A DNA stretch of 64,000 nt from assembly GCA_963576475.1 (NCBI GenBank), contig OY754973.1, positions 11,637,253 to 11,701,252 on the forward strand, read 5' to 3'. Numbering within the stretch: the first letter of the stretch is position 1; each line of letters begins with the position of its first letter. This DNA comes from Molanna angustata. Its lineage: Eukaryota > Arthropoda > Insecta > Trichoptera > Molannidae. Under the pieces are notes generated by a model. That model was given only the letters and a program-made list of their open reading frames with translations, was not told where the DNA came from and searched no databases. The position numbers and the translations under genes are program-made. Below, piece by piece: positions 18,375 through 28,199 of this stretch.

Positions 18375-19572
18375 TATCAATAGTGATTTGTAATTAAGAT
18401 ATTCATTAATTTATTTTATTATTAGTTCAATGTTTAATAATGTTACCATAATAGAAATTAAACAATAAGTTATTAGTGTGAGTATATTTATCAATATAAA
18501 TGAATCATATTTCTAAAAAAACATTTAAATTGTACTTAAGCACATAATATTATTATGTATAATGTTTCAATGTATATAGGCATGCTATAAGCATTCAACT
18601 CTCAAATGTTGTTGATGTTCCGTTATTTTTTTTTTAAATGGGCAACTACAATAATATTGTTTTAAACAAATATAATAAGAATAGCAACAGAAGTAATTGT
18701 TACTTAATCAGCCCACCTTTGATTTCATATTGCATGTACTCACTGCTGATAACAAAACAAATTATTATTCCTGTATAGCGTGGCTCCTGGACATACATAA
18801 TATGTCCACGGAACTGAGTTTTTCCAAATTATTATATGTGGTAAGGCATTGGTACAATGGGGAATTCTGAGCGGCATTAGTGTTTTTTTTTAGTCCAAAA
18901 AGAACGTTAAGGTGTGTCTTGTTTGTCTATTTGGTATGTTGAAGTTAATCATTTTCATAAGGTCTGTACAGTCAATTTTGAAGTTTTTTATGTCATAAAG
19001 GTACATTAAGTCTGAGGTCCTTCGTCTTGTCTGTAAAGTCTGCAATTCATGTTTGTAGTTATTACCAAATTTGTACTTCATGTTTTTCAAAAATATTTAT
19101 TGTATTCATTCTATACTGCTAATATAAGTATTATATTGTGGATTCCAAATGACTAACGCTTGTTCCAATTGACTTCTAACAATTGTGTTATACAATAAGC
19201 TAAATGTTTTTATTTGTGTGAATGGTTTACATACTCTCATCAGGAATCCCAACATTTTATAAGCTTTCAGTATAATGGTGTTTGTCAAATAAAAGTTTAC
19301 TGTCCAGTTGTATGCCTAAGTCTCTACAGTCTGATTTCTTATCAATCATCTCCCTATTGATTTTGTATGTGTATTGTATTGTACTCTTTTTCCTAGAGAA
19401 TGTAATGGAGTGACATTTTTCTACATTTAGTAACAGCTTATTAGAGTCAAAATAAGAAGTTAGTCTATCCAGGTAAAGTTGTAAGTCCTTAGTCAGTAAT
19501 GTCTAACAGTTTTACAGATTTTCATATCATTCAGTTTTATAGATTATTATCTTATGTACTTTAAACAAACTT
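18375..19572. repeat. Segmental duplication, unit 1 (contains a Jockey-like LINE fragment)
   Basis: Blocks such as AAAAAACATTTAAATTGTAC, ATGGGCAACTACAATAATAT, TAATCAGCCCACCTTTGATT and TCATTCAGTTTTATAGATTA recur in the same order at 20880-21548, with a partial third copy of the start near 20690-20740. The second unit lacks much of the LINE part, so deletions followed the duplication. Confidence 0.65.
18890..19470 (-). pseudogene. Jockey-like LINE fragment (reverse transcriptase C-terminus)
   Basis: Minus-strand peptides read TNTIILKAYKMLGFLMRVCK and VRSQLEQALVIWNPQYNTYI, then after a frame change KYKFGNNYKHELQTLQTRRR and MINFNIPNRQTRHTLTFFLD. This order (SLYNxLVRSxLEYAxxIWNP-like, then a LxxRR-like motif) is that of the C-terminal part of Jockey/R1-group reverse transcriptases. 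It is split by frame damage and truncated at both ends. It lies inside a duplicated segment. Confidence 0.65.
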
Positions 19573-19677
19573 GGATGGTTTTCAATATGTAGGTACTGGT
19601 TGTATTAATTTGAATAATGTCATAGGCAAAAATGTAAATACTTATTTGTCAAAATATTATAAAAACAATATTGAACA

Positions 19678-20454
19678 CACATACATACCATCACGCCATG
19701 TCCCTCACGGGGTAGACAGAGAGAACCGAACGCCACATTTTTCTATCTTGACACACATTCATCGCCTCATCAACATTCATACATCGTCTTATACATGTTC
19801 GTCTGTTGTTCAAGCTTCTTACATTTCCATATTTCAAAATAACGTTTACATGGTCGTGCCATCCTTTTCTTGGGCGCCCGCGACCTCTTATTCCGTTCCT
19901 GTCAGCTTTGTATATTTTCTTCGTCAGGCGTTCTTCGTTCATTCTTCCCAAGTGGCAAAACCATCTCAATGTGTTAACTTTCATTCTGTTAATTACATCT
20001 TTCTTCATCTTATATTCTTTCCTTGTATCTTCATTCCGAACTCTGTCATACATCGTTCTGTTACAAATTCTTCTAAGCGATCTCAATTCAACTGCATTTA
20101 TCCTGCTTTCATGCGACTTCTGCCATGTCCAGGTCTTACTTGCATACGTCAAGGTTGGTACTACGATTGCGTTATGAATGGCAACTTTAGCGTCTCTTAT
20201 TGATATGTTGCGATCATTCATAACTGGTCTAAGCGCTCCATTCACTCTGTTTTCTGCCATAACTCTTCTTTCAATATCCTTATCAGGCCGTCCATTCCGT
20301 TGGAACATACTACCCTGATAGACATACTCGTCGACTTGTTCAAGCCATTCATTCTCTACTTTTGTTTGACAAACTGTGACATACTCGTCGACTTGTTCAA
20401 GCCATTCATTCTCTACTTTTATTTGACACACTGTTCTGCTTTCACTCTTTTCTC
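19678..20454 (-). pseudogene. 5'-truncated RTE LINE with 9 bp target duplication
   Basis: On the minus strand about 250 codons of an RTE-type ORF C-terminus are open: SMFQRNGRPDKDIERRVMAE, then TYASKTWTWQKSHESRINAV, LRWFCHLGRMNEERLTKKIY, GRGRPRKGWHDHVNVILKYG, ending PVRDMA. An ATGT-type tail follows. The flanking repeat TATTGAACA (19669-19677 and 20455-20463) marks the insertion. The 5' end holds an in-frame 57 bp tandem duplication (20321-20377, 20378-20434) repeating VENEWLEQVDEYV. The endonuclease and polymerase core are absent, so it cannot move by itself. It interrupts the segmental duplication. Confidence 0.85.
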
Positions 20455-20879
20455 TATTGAACATATGAGTAAATATAAGTTAACCCTGGAACACCCAACA
20501 TAATGTAGAACACTTGTATTACATACATAATATATACTACGAACTAATATCCATACAAACGTTCACCGTCATATAGACCTGCCCTATAATCTGCACCATA
20601 TAAATCAACGCTTAAAGATGCCCTTATACATGCTAGAATATTTTGTAAGTTTATTGAATTTATTATATAAAGGAAAAATTGTAAAAAAATCAAATTTTAC
20701 TTAAGCACATAATGTGTAATTTTTCAATATAAATGTTTTCATAATGTCACTATCAGTCAATACAAAGCTATCATGATTTGATCTACATTGCTATTAGATA
20801 ATTAATCCAATAGACACCCTACGATTGATTTTAAATGTAATTTAGGGTATATAATATATGGAAAACAATGTATAATGTG

Positions 20880-21548
20880 CACCATATAAATCAACTAAAC
20901 AATAAGTGTATTGGTGTATATTTATTGATATAAATTAATCATCTTGCTAAAAAAACATTTCAATATATATAGACATGCTTCTCAAGATTTTTTCACAATG
21001 AAATACATATTCGGTACATGTAAATAAATAAAGTATTTCATAAGTGAACATGTACATACTTATTTGTCAAAATGTTGGTCAAACATACATATGAGAGAGT
21101 ACAAAATGTTTATAAATCAATTTAAAATCTCTTTAAATACAATATTTTCTGTATACTTACTCATATTTTTTACAACCATTCTTGTTCCATTACAAAGACC
21201 ATCTCCTCGTAGAATTTTATTTAAAAAAAAATGGGCAACGTACAATAATATTTTTTTAAACAAATATGTATAATAAATAAGAATAGTAACATAAGTAAAT
21301 GTTACTTAATCAACCCACCTTTAATTTCATTGGTATGTTGAAGTTAATAATTTTCAGAAGGTCTGTAAGTCAAAATTGTGGATTCCAGATGACTGACTCA
21401 TGCTCCAATTGACTTCTAATAATTGTGTTATATAGTAAGCTGAATGTCAGGATCAAGTTGTAAGTCCTAACAGTCAGTAATGTCTATAACAGTTTTATAG
21501 ATTTTCATATCGTTCAGTTTTATAGATTATCTTATGTACTTTAAACAA
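20880..21548. repeat. Segmental duplication, unit 2
   Basis: This is colinear with parts of 18375-19572 but shorter, with the middle of the LINE fragment deleted. Matching blocks include AAAAAATGGGCAACGTACAA, TTACTTAATCAACCCACCTT, GGTATGTTGAAGTTAATAAT and TTATAGATTATCTTATGTAC. Confidence 0.6.
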
Positions 21549-21600
21549 AGTGATTCACAAACTATGTATGCATTTGTTGGAACAGCTCGCTAGCACAATG

Positions 21601-21777
21601 CCCCCAAGTCAAATTGAAAACGCTGTTCGTTTTCGCCAAGCGCTAATTTTTTTTGTATGGGATTTGACGTTTGTTGTTTGTTATTGTAGAAAAAATTTCT
21701 ACAACAAACGTCAAATCCCATACAAAAAAAATTAGCGCTTGGCGAAAACGAACAGCGTTTTCAATTTGACTTGGGGG
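21601..21777. mobile_element. Perfect palindromic MITE (family C) with CAATG target duplication
   Basis: The 177 bp element opens CCCCCAAGTCAAATTGAAAA and closes TTTTCAATTTGACTTGGGGG. The arms are about 78 bp and essentially identical, including the runs of T and A, around a centre near TATTGTAG. It is flanked by CAATG at 21596-21600 and 21778-21782. The near-perfect arms imply recent insertion. No ORF of its own; the frames it contains are mirror images. Confidence 0.85.
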
Positions 21778-22349
21778 CAATGTATTATATTGTAGACCTC
21801 CCCAGATGCAGCTAGAATAAAATTGCATAGTTGTTACCGATTGACGATGGTTTGTTTAAAATATCTCTCATTGGACCGCCAAAAATTGCAACTCGAGCTT
21901 CTTCTATTTTGTTGACACCTTACATTTAAAGGGTGTCTCATACGTACCCCATAGAACACACTAACTAACGTACCCTTACAACTTCATCTGCATCATAAAC
22001 ATACAGACTATAATTTTTCAAACAGTATGGTCCGGTACCAGGCACGTCTGCAATCTGAACACCGAAGGATGCAAAAGCATTAGCACTATTCTTCCGGATA
22101 TGTTGACAGTACTAACAACTACTCTTTGCCTAGCATTTCGCAATGTTCGCCTACGATCTCGCTCTTCTGTCATATCTCACTCATCCATCTCTTGATTTGT
22201 CGTGTTTTGGTAGCAGGCATCCACGGAGCATCCACTAAATACCTGCAACAAACAAAATAACACCAAATAATTAGATATGACGATGCGTCACGTCTAACGT
22301 CAAATGTCAATCCGTGAATCCGTCCATTGTCCATATCCTGTTAGTACAG

Positions 22350-23545
22350 AATGCTGCCAGTATTCAATTACGTATTCCGCAGATTTATTAATAACGATAA
22401 ATATTATTGGTGTTTAAAATTCTTTTTTGAACAATAATATTATCAATTGATGTTGCAAATACATTTTAAACGATATTTTTGTACTTTTTCGTTTCAAATA
22501 TTTTTTTATGTTGAAGAAATATTTTGAATGCGTAAAATAAAATTGGGTAAAATTATTTTACTGGCAATACGCGCACATTCTAAACCGGAACAGACACGGC
22601 ATACATGGGGAGTGGGAGACGTATTCAATATAATAGATTCAATACACAACTATGCAGCTATTCTATTTTTTTACAATCTTAACGCCTCCATCAGATTAAT
22701 TTTTTTTTTTTTACCTTTTTACTCTCCTGCTGATTTTGATAATGACTATGGTTCTGAATTCACTTGATGTTTCACGTTTCCTGGGTTGGTTGGAAGATAT
22801 TCACTTATGGCTCCTTTGTATATAAAAATAATTAACTATTATTTTAATTAATTAAATTAAATTCATTTAAGCAAACACTTGCAGTGCCTAACAAAATATT
22901 GATAACAAAAACAAGTGCGTTTCGCTTTTTTATATTATAAACGTGATATTTATTTATCGATTAACTCGTGAGTTTGATGAGTTAATAATGTTATATGAAT
23001 AAATAATAAGCCGATAAAAAAATCGTTTCACCTTATTGAGCATATAAACATGCCATTTAATATCGTATTCGCTGATTTTCTTTCAAAGATATCAATGCCT
23101 TATTTTTATGATGTTGGGTCGTGATTAGGTTTTTAAAGCGAAAAAGTTTCAATGAAAATGTTCGCCTTTTCGAGACGTTTTTTTCCCCTACCCAACAAAC
23201 AATAATATGAAATTGTTTTCTATAGTCAGGAACAAAATAATAGTAGGTAGGTACGTACCTAGTACAATATAATACAACTACTACTGGGACAGTTGCTCTC
23301 GAGACACGTCGTGTGATTTCCCTAGGCGTTTCAGAATAAATGTAAACTTACAAAAAATACAATAATATGGTTATTTATAAAATAAATAAAAATATTTAAG
23401 ATTCCTGTTGACATTTTGAAATAAAAATATTAGAGTCCAGAATACGTATACCATACTGTTACCAAAAAATGTTCCTGAAAAAAAAAGTTATTCAGCATAG
23501 TTATTACGTATTATGTATAATTTATTTACGTATTTTTCAATATTC
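22350..23545. other. AT-rich non-coding DNA
   Basis: No recognisable gene or repeat except a short LINE-tail-like phrase, GGTTGGTTGGAAGATATTCA, at about 22777. A GC-richer patch at 22000-22340 has only broken frames. Confidence 0.4.
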
Positions 23546-23547
23546 AA

Positions 23548-24680
23548 GTTGCATGTAACACATGAGATCCAACTGTCGATGGTGATAGTAAGCATAATTG
23601 AAAATATGTACCAAACTATAAACACAAATTAATAATTATTTTAAAATATTTTGTTTTCTATATAACTCATGTACTTATATATGTATGTCGAGATAGGATA
23701 GTATGGAGTTCAGCCTGTTTTTCCTACCCAGAATATGAAAACAACATAATATATGTTTGTAGATTAAGTAGGTATATTGAGTGAATAGTGTAGTGTTTAC
23801 TGCCTTACAAATTGTATGAAACGAAGTCGTCACTAAATTCAATTTTTATAAAAATTGTTAGAAACATTTTGGATATCTAACTGGGGTGCTTCAGCTGTTC
23901 GACATTTTCAAAAATTTTGGAAATATGAAGAAATATGAATAAAAAAAAGTATTATCCTTACTTAAAAATGTTTAAGAAACACTGGATATATTAAAAAAAA
24001 TATATTTGAATATACTTATACCAAATTTCAAGGTTCTAGCTTATGTAGTTTTTTGAGATGTATGGCAAAATTAAGTAAAAATTTAAAAGTTGATAACCCC
24101 TGACATAGACAAAATTTTAGATGAAAAAATTAAATTAAAGTTTTTTCAATATTTTTAAAAACGTTCGATGTATAGGCAGTTAAATACATAAATTTATCAT
24201 AAAAAAATATTAAAAAAAAATGTTTGAGAAACTCTGGATTTTTTAAAAAAATAAATTTGAGATATTTTATTTGTCAATTTTTATACAAAATTTCAGCGTT
24301 CTAGCTTTTATGGTTTTTGAGTTATATTTGGAAAAATATACTTAAAATTCAAATGTTGATAGTCCCCGATATAATAATAATAATAATATTCCAATTTTTG
24401 AGTAAAATCGTTTTATAGGCCTATAACTTTCTATATTTTCTGTAATTTTAGGCACTGTGCATTCAGCGGATCGGTAGTTATCGGGGGGGGGGGGGGATAG
24501 ACACACAAAAAACGCAAAATGTTCTATCTCGAATTCTGAATTCATCCATGTATATAGAACATATATGCTACGAAGCCTCTAAGTTGGTGTTTATGTCATG
24601 CTAAAAGTCCACTACACCATAAAAAATGTTCCTTCATACACGCCTCTTGGCTTAATACTGTCGATTAATTTAGATTGAGA
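23548..24680 (-). mobile_element. Helentron-like non-autonomous element, inverted copy
   Basis: This is the reverse complement of the elements at 57643-58680 and 58917-59963. The 3' end (left side here) has the subterminal ATCGACAGTTGGA followed by the hairpin CATGTGTTACATG. The 5' side (about 24600-24680) keeps the CGCCTCTTGGCTTAAT and GTCGAT region but its terminal inverted repeat has decayed. The central microsatellite is reduced to a run of G and GT-poor sequence at 24482-24510. Confidence 0.7.
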
Positions 24681-24777
24681 GTATTTATTCATTTATTCAA
24701 TTTATGAAGATAAAAGTGCATAAAGTTAGGTTGTTCACATTGTTTCTTATTCTTCTTCGTGCCATATCAGTTTCCCC

Positions 24778-24990
24778 CTATCACCGCCGTGGCACAGTTG
24801 GTAAGCCGTTTGATTTCTGAGCGGGCGTCCTGGGTTCGATTCTCACCAGAGGAGAAATTTATTTAAATTTATTTCTCACGCAAATATTGCTTCTCTGGGC
24901 TGGAATCACCGGTAAGTTGGAAGAATTTGTCATACGGCAATAAAACGCTACTTGCGCAGGATGCAAGGAAGTGTTCCTTATTATTATTAT
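24778..24990 (+). mobile_element. tRNA-derived SINE, third type
   Basis: The A box GTGGCACAGTTGG and B box GGGTTCGATTC are spaced as in a tRNA gene. A non-tRNA body follows (GCTTCTCTGGGCTGGAATCA; CGGCAATAAAACGCTACTTG), ending in a TTA repeat. No other copy was found in the window. Confidence 0.6.
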
Positions 24991-25130
24991 TACTGCTGAG
25001 ATGGCATCTCTACAACAATTTGCCGACATCTCTGATTCCGGTCCACTCACGAATGTTGCGGTGCCATAACATCTGACATCTTCCTTTTCTGAAGAGTCCC
25101 TCTATTTTGCCCTTCATAATTATTTCGGTT

Positions 25131-25307
25131 ACATACATACCATCACGCCATATCCCTTACGGGGTTAGCAGAGAGAACCAAGCGCCATACTCCTCTATTT
25201 TTGCATACATTCTTAGCTTCCTTTACATCCATGCATCGTCTCATACATGCTCGTCGATAATTCAAGCTTCTTATATTTCCTTCTTTCAAAATATCATTCA
25301 CATGGTC
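25131..25307 (-). mobile_element. Short 3' fragment of an RTE LINE
   Basis: The plus strand shows CATACCATCACGCCATATCC and CAGAGAGAACCAAGCGCCAT, the complement of the RTE C-terminus and tail. About 177 bp remains. The flanks ATTATTTCGGT and ATTATTTAGGT suggest a target duplication with one mismatch. Confidence 0.65.
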
Positions 25308-25593
25308 ATTATTTAGGTAAGTATTTACAAAATTCGATTCTGGTTAGTCTAAATCTGTTCATGTTTGATGATTACATGGAACTGTAATCACTATAAGGCG
25401 TGTCAATGAGTCCCAGTTATGCCCTATCATCTTCTCTCCAACAAGGTTCTGTCAATTCAGGAATGCTTTAAAGATAAATAGATAGAGACCTTATATTTTT
25501 TATCATCATTCAAATTGGTACACATCTTATTTGCTAAGGAGTCTATTTGCAGCTCATTATCAAATGATAGTGTTAAGATGAAAATCGTATTTA

Positions 25594-25780
25594 CCTGGGG
25601 GGTAAGTCTGGTTCAATCGTCGAAATCAAAACCCTCGTGATTACCCATATCATGGATATAATTATTATATGGAGTTCTACAATATCTTTAGATGTCATAG
25701 AACTCCATACGATAATTATATCTATGATATGGGTAATCACTTGGGTTTTGATTTCGCCGGTCGAACCAGACTTGCCCCCG
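25594..25780. mobile_element. Palindromic MITE family B, copy 4
   Basis: This full-length copy runs from CCTGGGGGGTAAGTCTGG to GAACCAGACTTGCCCCCG. The arms match copies 1, 2 and 5, with a few differences such as CAATCG where others have CAACCG or CGACCG. Confidence 0.75.
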
Positions 25781-26247
25781 CGCGGGTTTTTAATTTTTAT
25801 CGAGCATAATTAAAACAGCTTTTAATAAAGTAGGTACACACCTACCTACTACACCCATAATATACAATATGTTTTTGCATCTTATTAGTAGAAAAAACTT
25901 TACTAAATTTTTATTAATAATACTCATTTCATGAAAATGCTGAAAATATTCCATACAAAATTTGAATACTTTTTGGAGTGACTTGTTAGTGAGGAGTGTA
26001 GTGTTGGCCACAACCCACTAGCTTTTTTTTTTTGTGTCACTGGGAAACAAAATAAGATCTACGCTGGATTGGATCCTGGGGACACTTGACTATTATTCCA
26101 GCGCTATAACTTCTCTGTTACCGATCCATATATTTATTTATTAAACTTTTTCTGTCAATCTTTATATTCTTCACTCCTGTAACCTTGTACTGCTGCTTAG
26201 CAAACTATCATTTTCAAACTTGATGCATGATTTCATCAGTTAAAAAG

Positions 26248-26274
26248 CCCATCATCCTGTTACAGGATGATGGG
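26248..26274. other. Perfect 27 bp palindrome
   Basis: CCCATCATCCTGT and ACAGGATGATGGG are exact reverse complements around a single T. No flanking element explains it; it could be a protein-binding site, a hairpin or the scar of an inverted duplication. Confidence 0.6.
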
Positions 26275-26419
26275 TAGTCCTATTACAAAACAATAAATAT
26301 TTTAGATAGAGCAGTCTCCTATCCCACTCCATTAGAAACATTTCAGAGCATGTAGCCCTATTCATCCTCGAATCGTCTGATCATCGGACGAAACTAGGAA
26401 CTACTGTCGAACATATTTC

Positions 26420-26697
26420 ATACCACTACCCCTAAGAGTCCAACCACAAACGTGGAGGTCCGTCAGTTATGGCGAGGGTCTTCCGTCCCAACAGTGCTCG
26501 ATAACAGGCGACACAACAGTGAGCCTTCACCACACATTGACAGTTCTTTCAGTTCTTCGATTTCCAAGCCATGGGTGATGCGGGCTGAATCCTCGTCGCG
26601 TGTAACGAGTCACCGTCAAGCGAGAGTCGGTGCACCGTTGAAGAGTCCTAGGATAAGGCTGCGGCCACCCCCAACATTACAACCTAATAGTTAAATA
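26420..26697 (+). CDS. GC-rich open frame of unknown identity
   Basis: A plus-strand frame runs from after a TAG at about 26395 to a TAG at 26692-26694. It encodes HTTTPKSPTTNVEVRQLWRG, then SPHIDSSFSSSISKP and, near the end, RIRLRPPPTLQPNS. The peptide is rich in S, R and P. The GC content is well above the neighbourhood, as for an exon or TE ORF end. There is no clear start codon or splice acceptor. Such S/R/P-rich tails occur in retrotransposon polyproteins as well as host proteins, and I cannot choose between them. Confidence 0.3.
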
Positions 26698-26833
26698 TTG
26701 TAGAAGTAAAACAGTTTGATTTTATTTCAATATAAGGACTGTTGCTTTCAATGTTTCTTCGTTACCTCATAGATGCCAATAGTATAATTCCTTATTTTCA
26801 GGTTAATTGTTACACTTTATTCAAATATATAGA

Positions 26834-27010
26834 ACTTTCAAAAATTGCATTGAAAAGGGCACAATCGGTGAACATTGCGCAAGCGCATAAAGTGATCGCG
26901 CACACCAGCCGATGACTGATCGTAAGCCCTGTAGGTGCCTTGACTTCCTGATTCTTCTATACTATCCCAACTTTGTCTCTATTGAAATGTTAAAAAGTTT
27001 GTTAGTAAAA
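26834..27010 (-). mobile_element. Foldback family A, copy 2
   Basis: GAACTTTCAAAAATTGCATT, GTGATCGCGCACACCAGCCG, GTAAGCCCTGTAGGTGCCTT and AACTTTGTCTCTATTGAAAT follow the same order as copy 1 at 1642. The CCCGACAGGG tail is missing. Confidence 0.6.
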
Positions 27011-27978
27011 ATATCTTTAAATAAAAGTCAATTAAATAATTGTGTTAAATCAAAATTACTTTCACTTTAAAGAGACACCTTGTCTTCTAAAAATTAATGA
27101 AATAGGTATTAAATGAAATAAAAAAATCAAATATGAAAATAGTACTTTATTGTTACACTGACAACACTTTCGTAGGGTTATAATAATATAAGGTAGGTAT
27201 AAATTAATTTAAAATCATAAACAATTACATATTTTTTAAATATTAAAACAAAGATATATATATACAAAATATATCAAATAAATAATGTTAATTCATTTAA
27301 ACATAACATTTGAATATTTGTCGTAATCATCACCTTATTATTAATATTTATTGAAAATTATAACTTAATCTTTATAAAAAAACCTATTGTTTATTTTTTT
27401 TATTTATTTTTCTATGAGTTTATTTAATTAAAGAAAATATGAATCATTAATCGACGATAAGGCTACATATGCCTTCTTCGCACATAACTATTTAGATACA
27501 TAATTTATCTATGTAGGTATTTAAAAATCAAAATCCTTTTTTATTCGCTTAATATATCTGCCCCCAGATCCCTTCACATATCGAAAGTGACATAAAAATA
27601 CAAAACAATATTAAAAAAAAAATTAACAGCTGAAAATAAAATATAGAAAAACATTAGGTATTCTTAATTCAGTACAATAAAAGATTCGCACCATAGTCAA
27701 AATGCTTTTTTTCAATCTATTGTTTTATTATTGAGCAACTAACAGATTATATGTCAAATATTCATTAGACATGCACGCAGTAACAAGTTGCCAAATTCTG
27801 GGTGCTTGCGATGTTAATCGTCTCACGAATTTAAACTCAAAGCACAATAACTGTAAACTGTGTGTCCATCAGGAATTGAACTGTTTGGTTTAATTGTATC
27901 TTTATTTAAAACATCGATATACCATGTGCAACTATCGATTTGTCACTTCCATACATGGACATTTCTTTTCCATCACTA

Positions 27979-28168
27979 AGGCTGTGTTTCTCGAACAAAA
28001 GTATCAGTAATAGTATACATAGTTAAAATACTTCTTTTCATGAAATTGTGCAATACCTTTGATTATTTCATTGAAATCTAATGCCGTCAAACGATTTTGA
28101 ACAATTTAATGAAATCAAAGTATTTTAACTATAGTATTACCGATACTTTTGTTGAAAAAACCCAGCCT
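27979..28168. mobile_element. MITE with AGGCTG termini and TA target duplication
   Basis: The left arm AGGCTGTGTTTCTCGAACAA and right arm TTGTTGAAAAAACCCAGCCT pair with each other. The inversion continues through AAAGTATC, AGTAATA and ATAGTTAAAATACTT. It is flanked by TA on both sides. The length is 190 bp and it is non-coding. A TA duplication is compatible with several superfamilies, including Tc1/mariner and ISL2EU. Confidence 0.65.
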
Positions 28169-28199
28169 TAATAATTACACTGCACGTTGACTAGGCCCC

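Noticed and set aside
19571..20203. 210-codon plus-strand open frame opposite the RTE copy
   Set aside because: It is the antisense shadow of the RTE frame. The same shadow appears at 38753-39370 opposite the other RTE copy, so similarity between the two shadows is not evidence of a gene.
21550..21828. Two mirrored open frames in the palindromic MITE
   Set aside because: They share the same peptide because the DNA is palindromic; there is no start, family match or codon bias.
26420..26697. Assigning the GC-rich frame to a retroviral-type polyprotein
   Set aside because: No protease, polymerase or integrase motif and no long terminal repeats are visible nearby; left as unknown.
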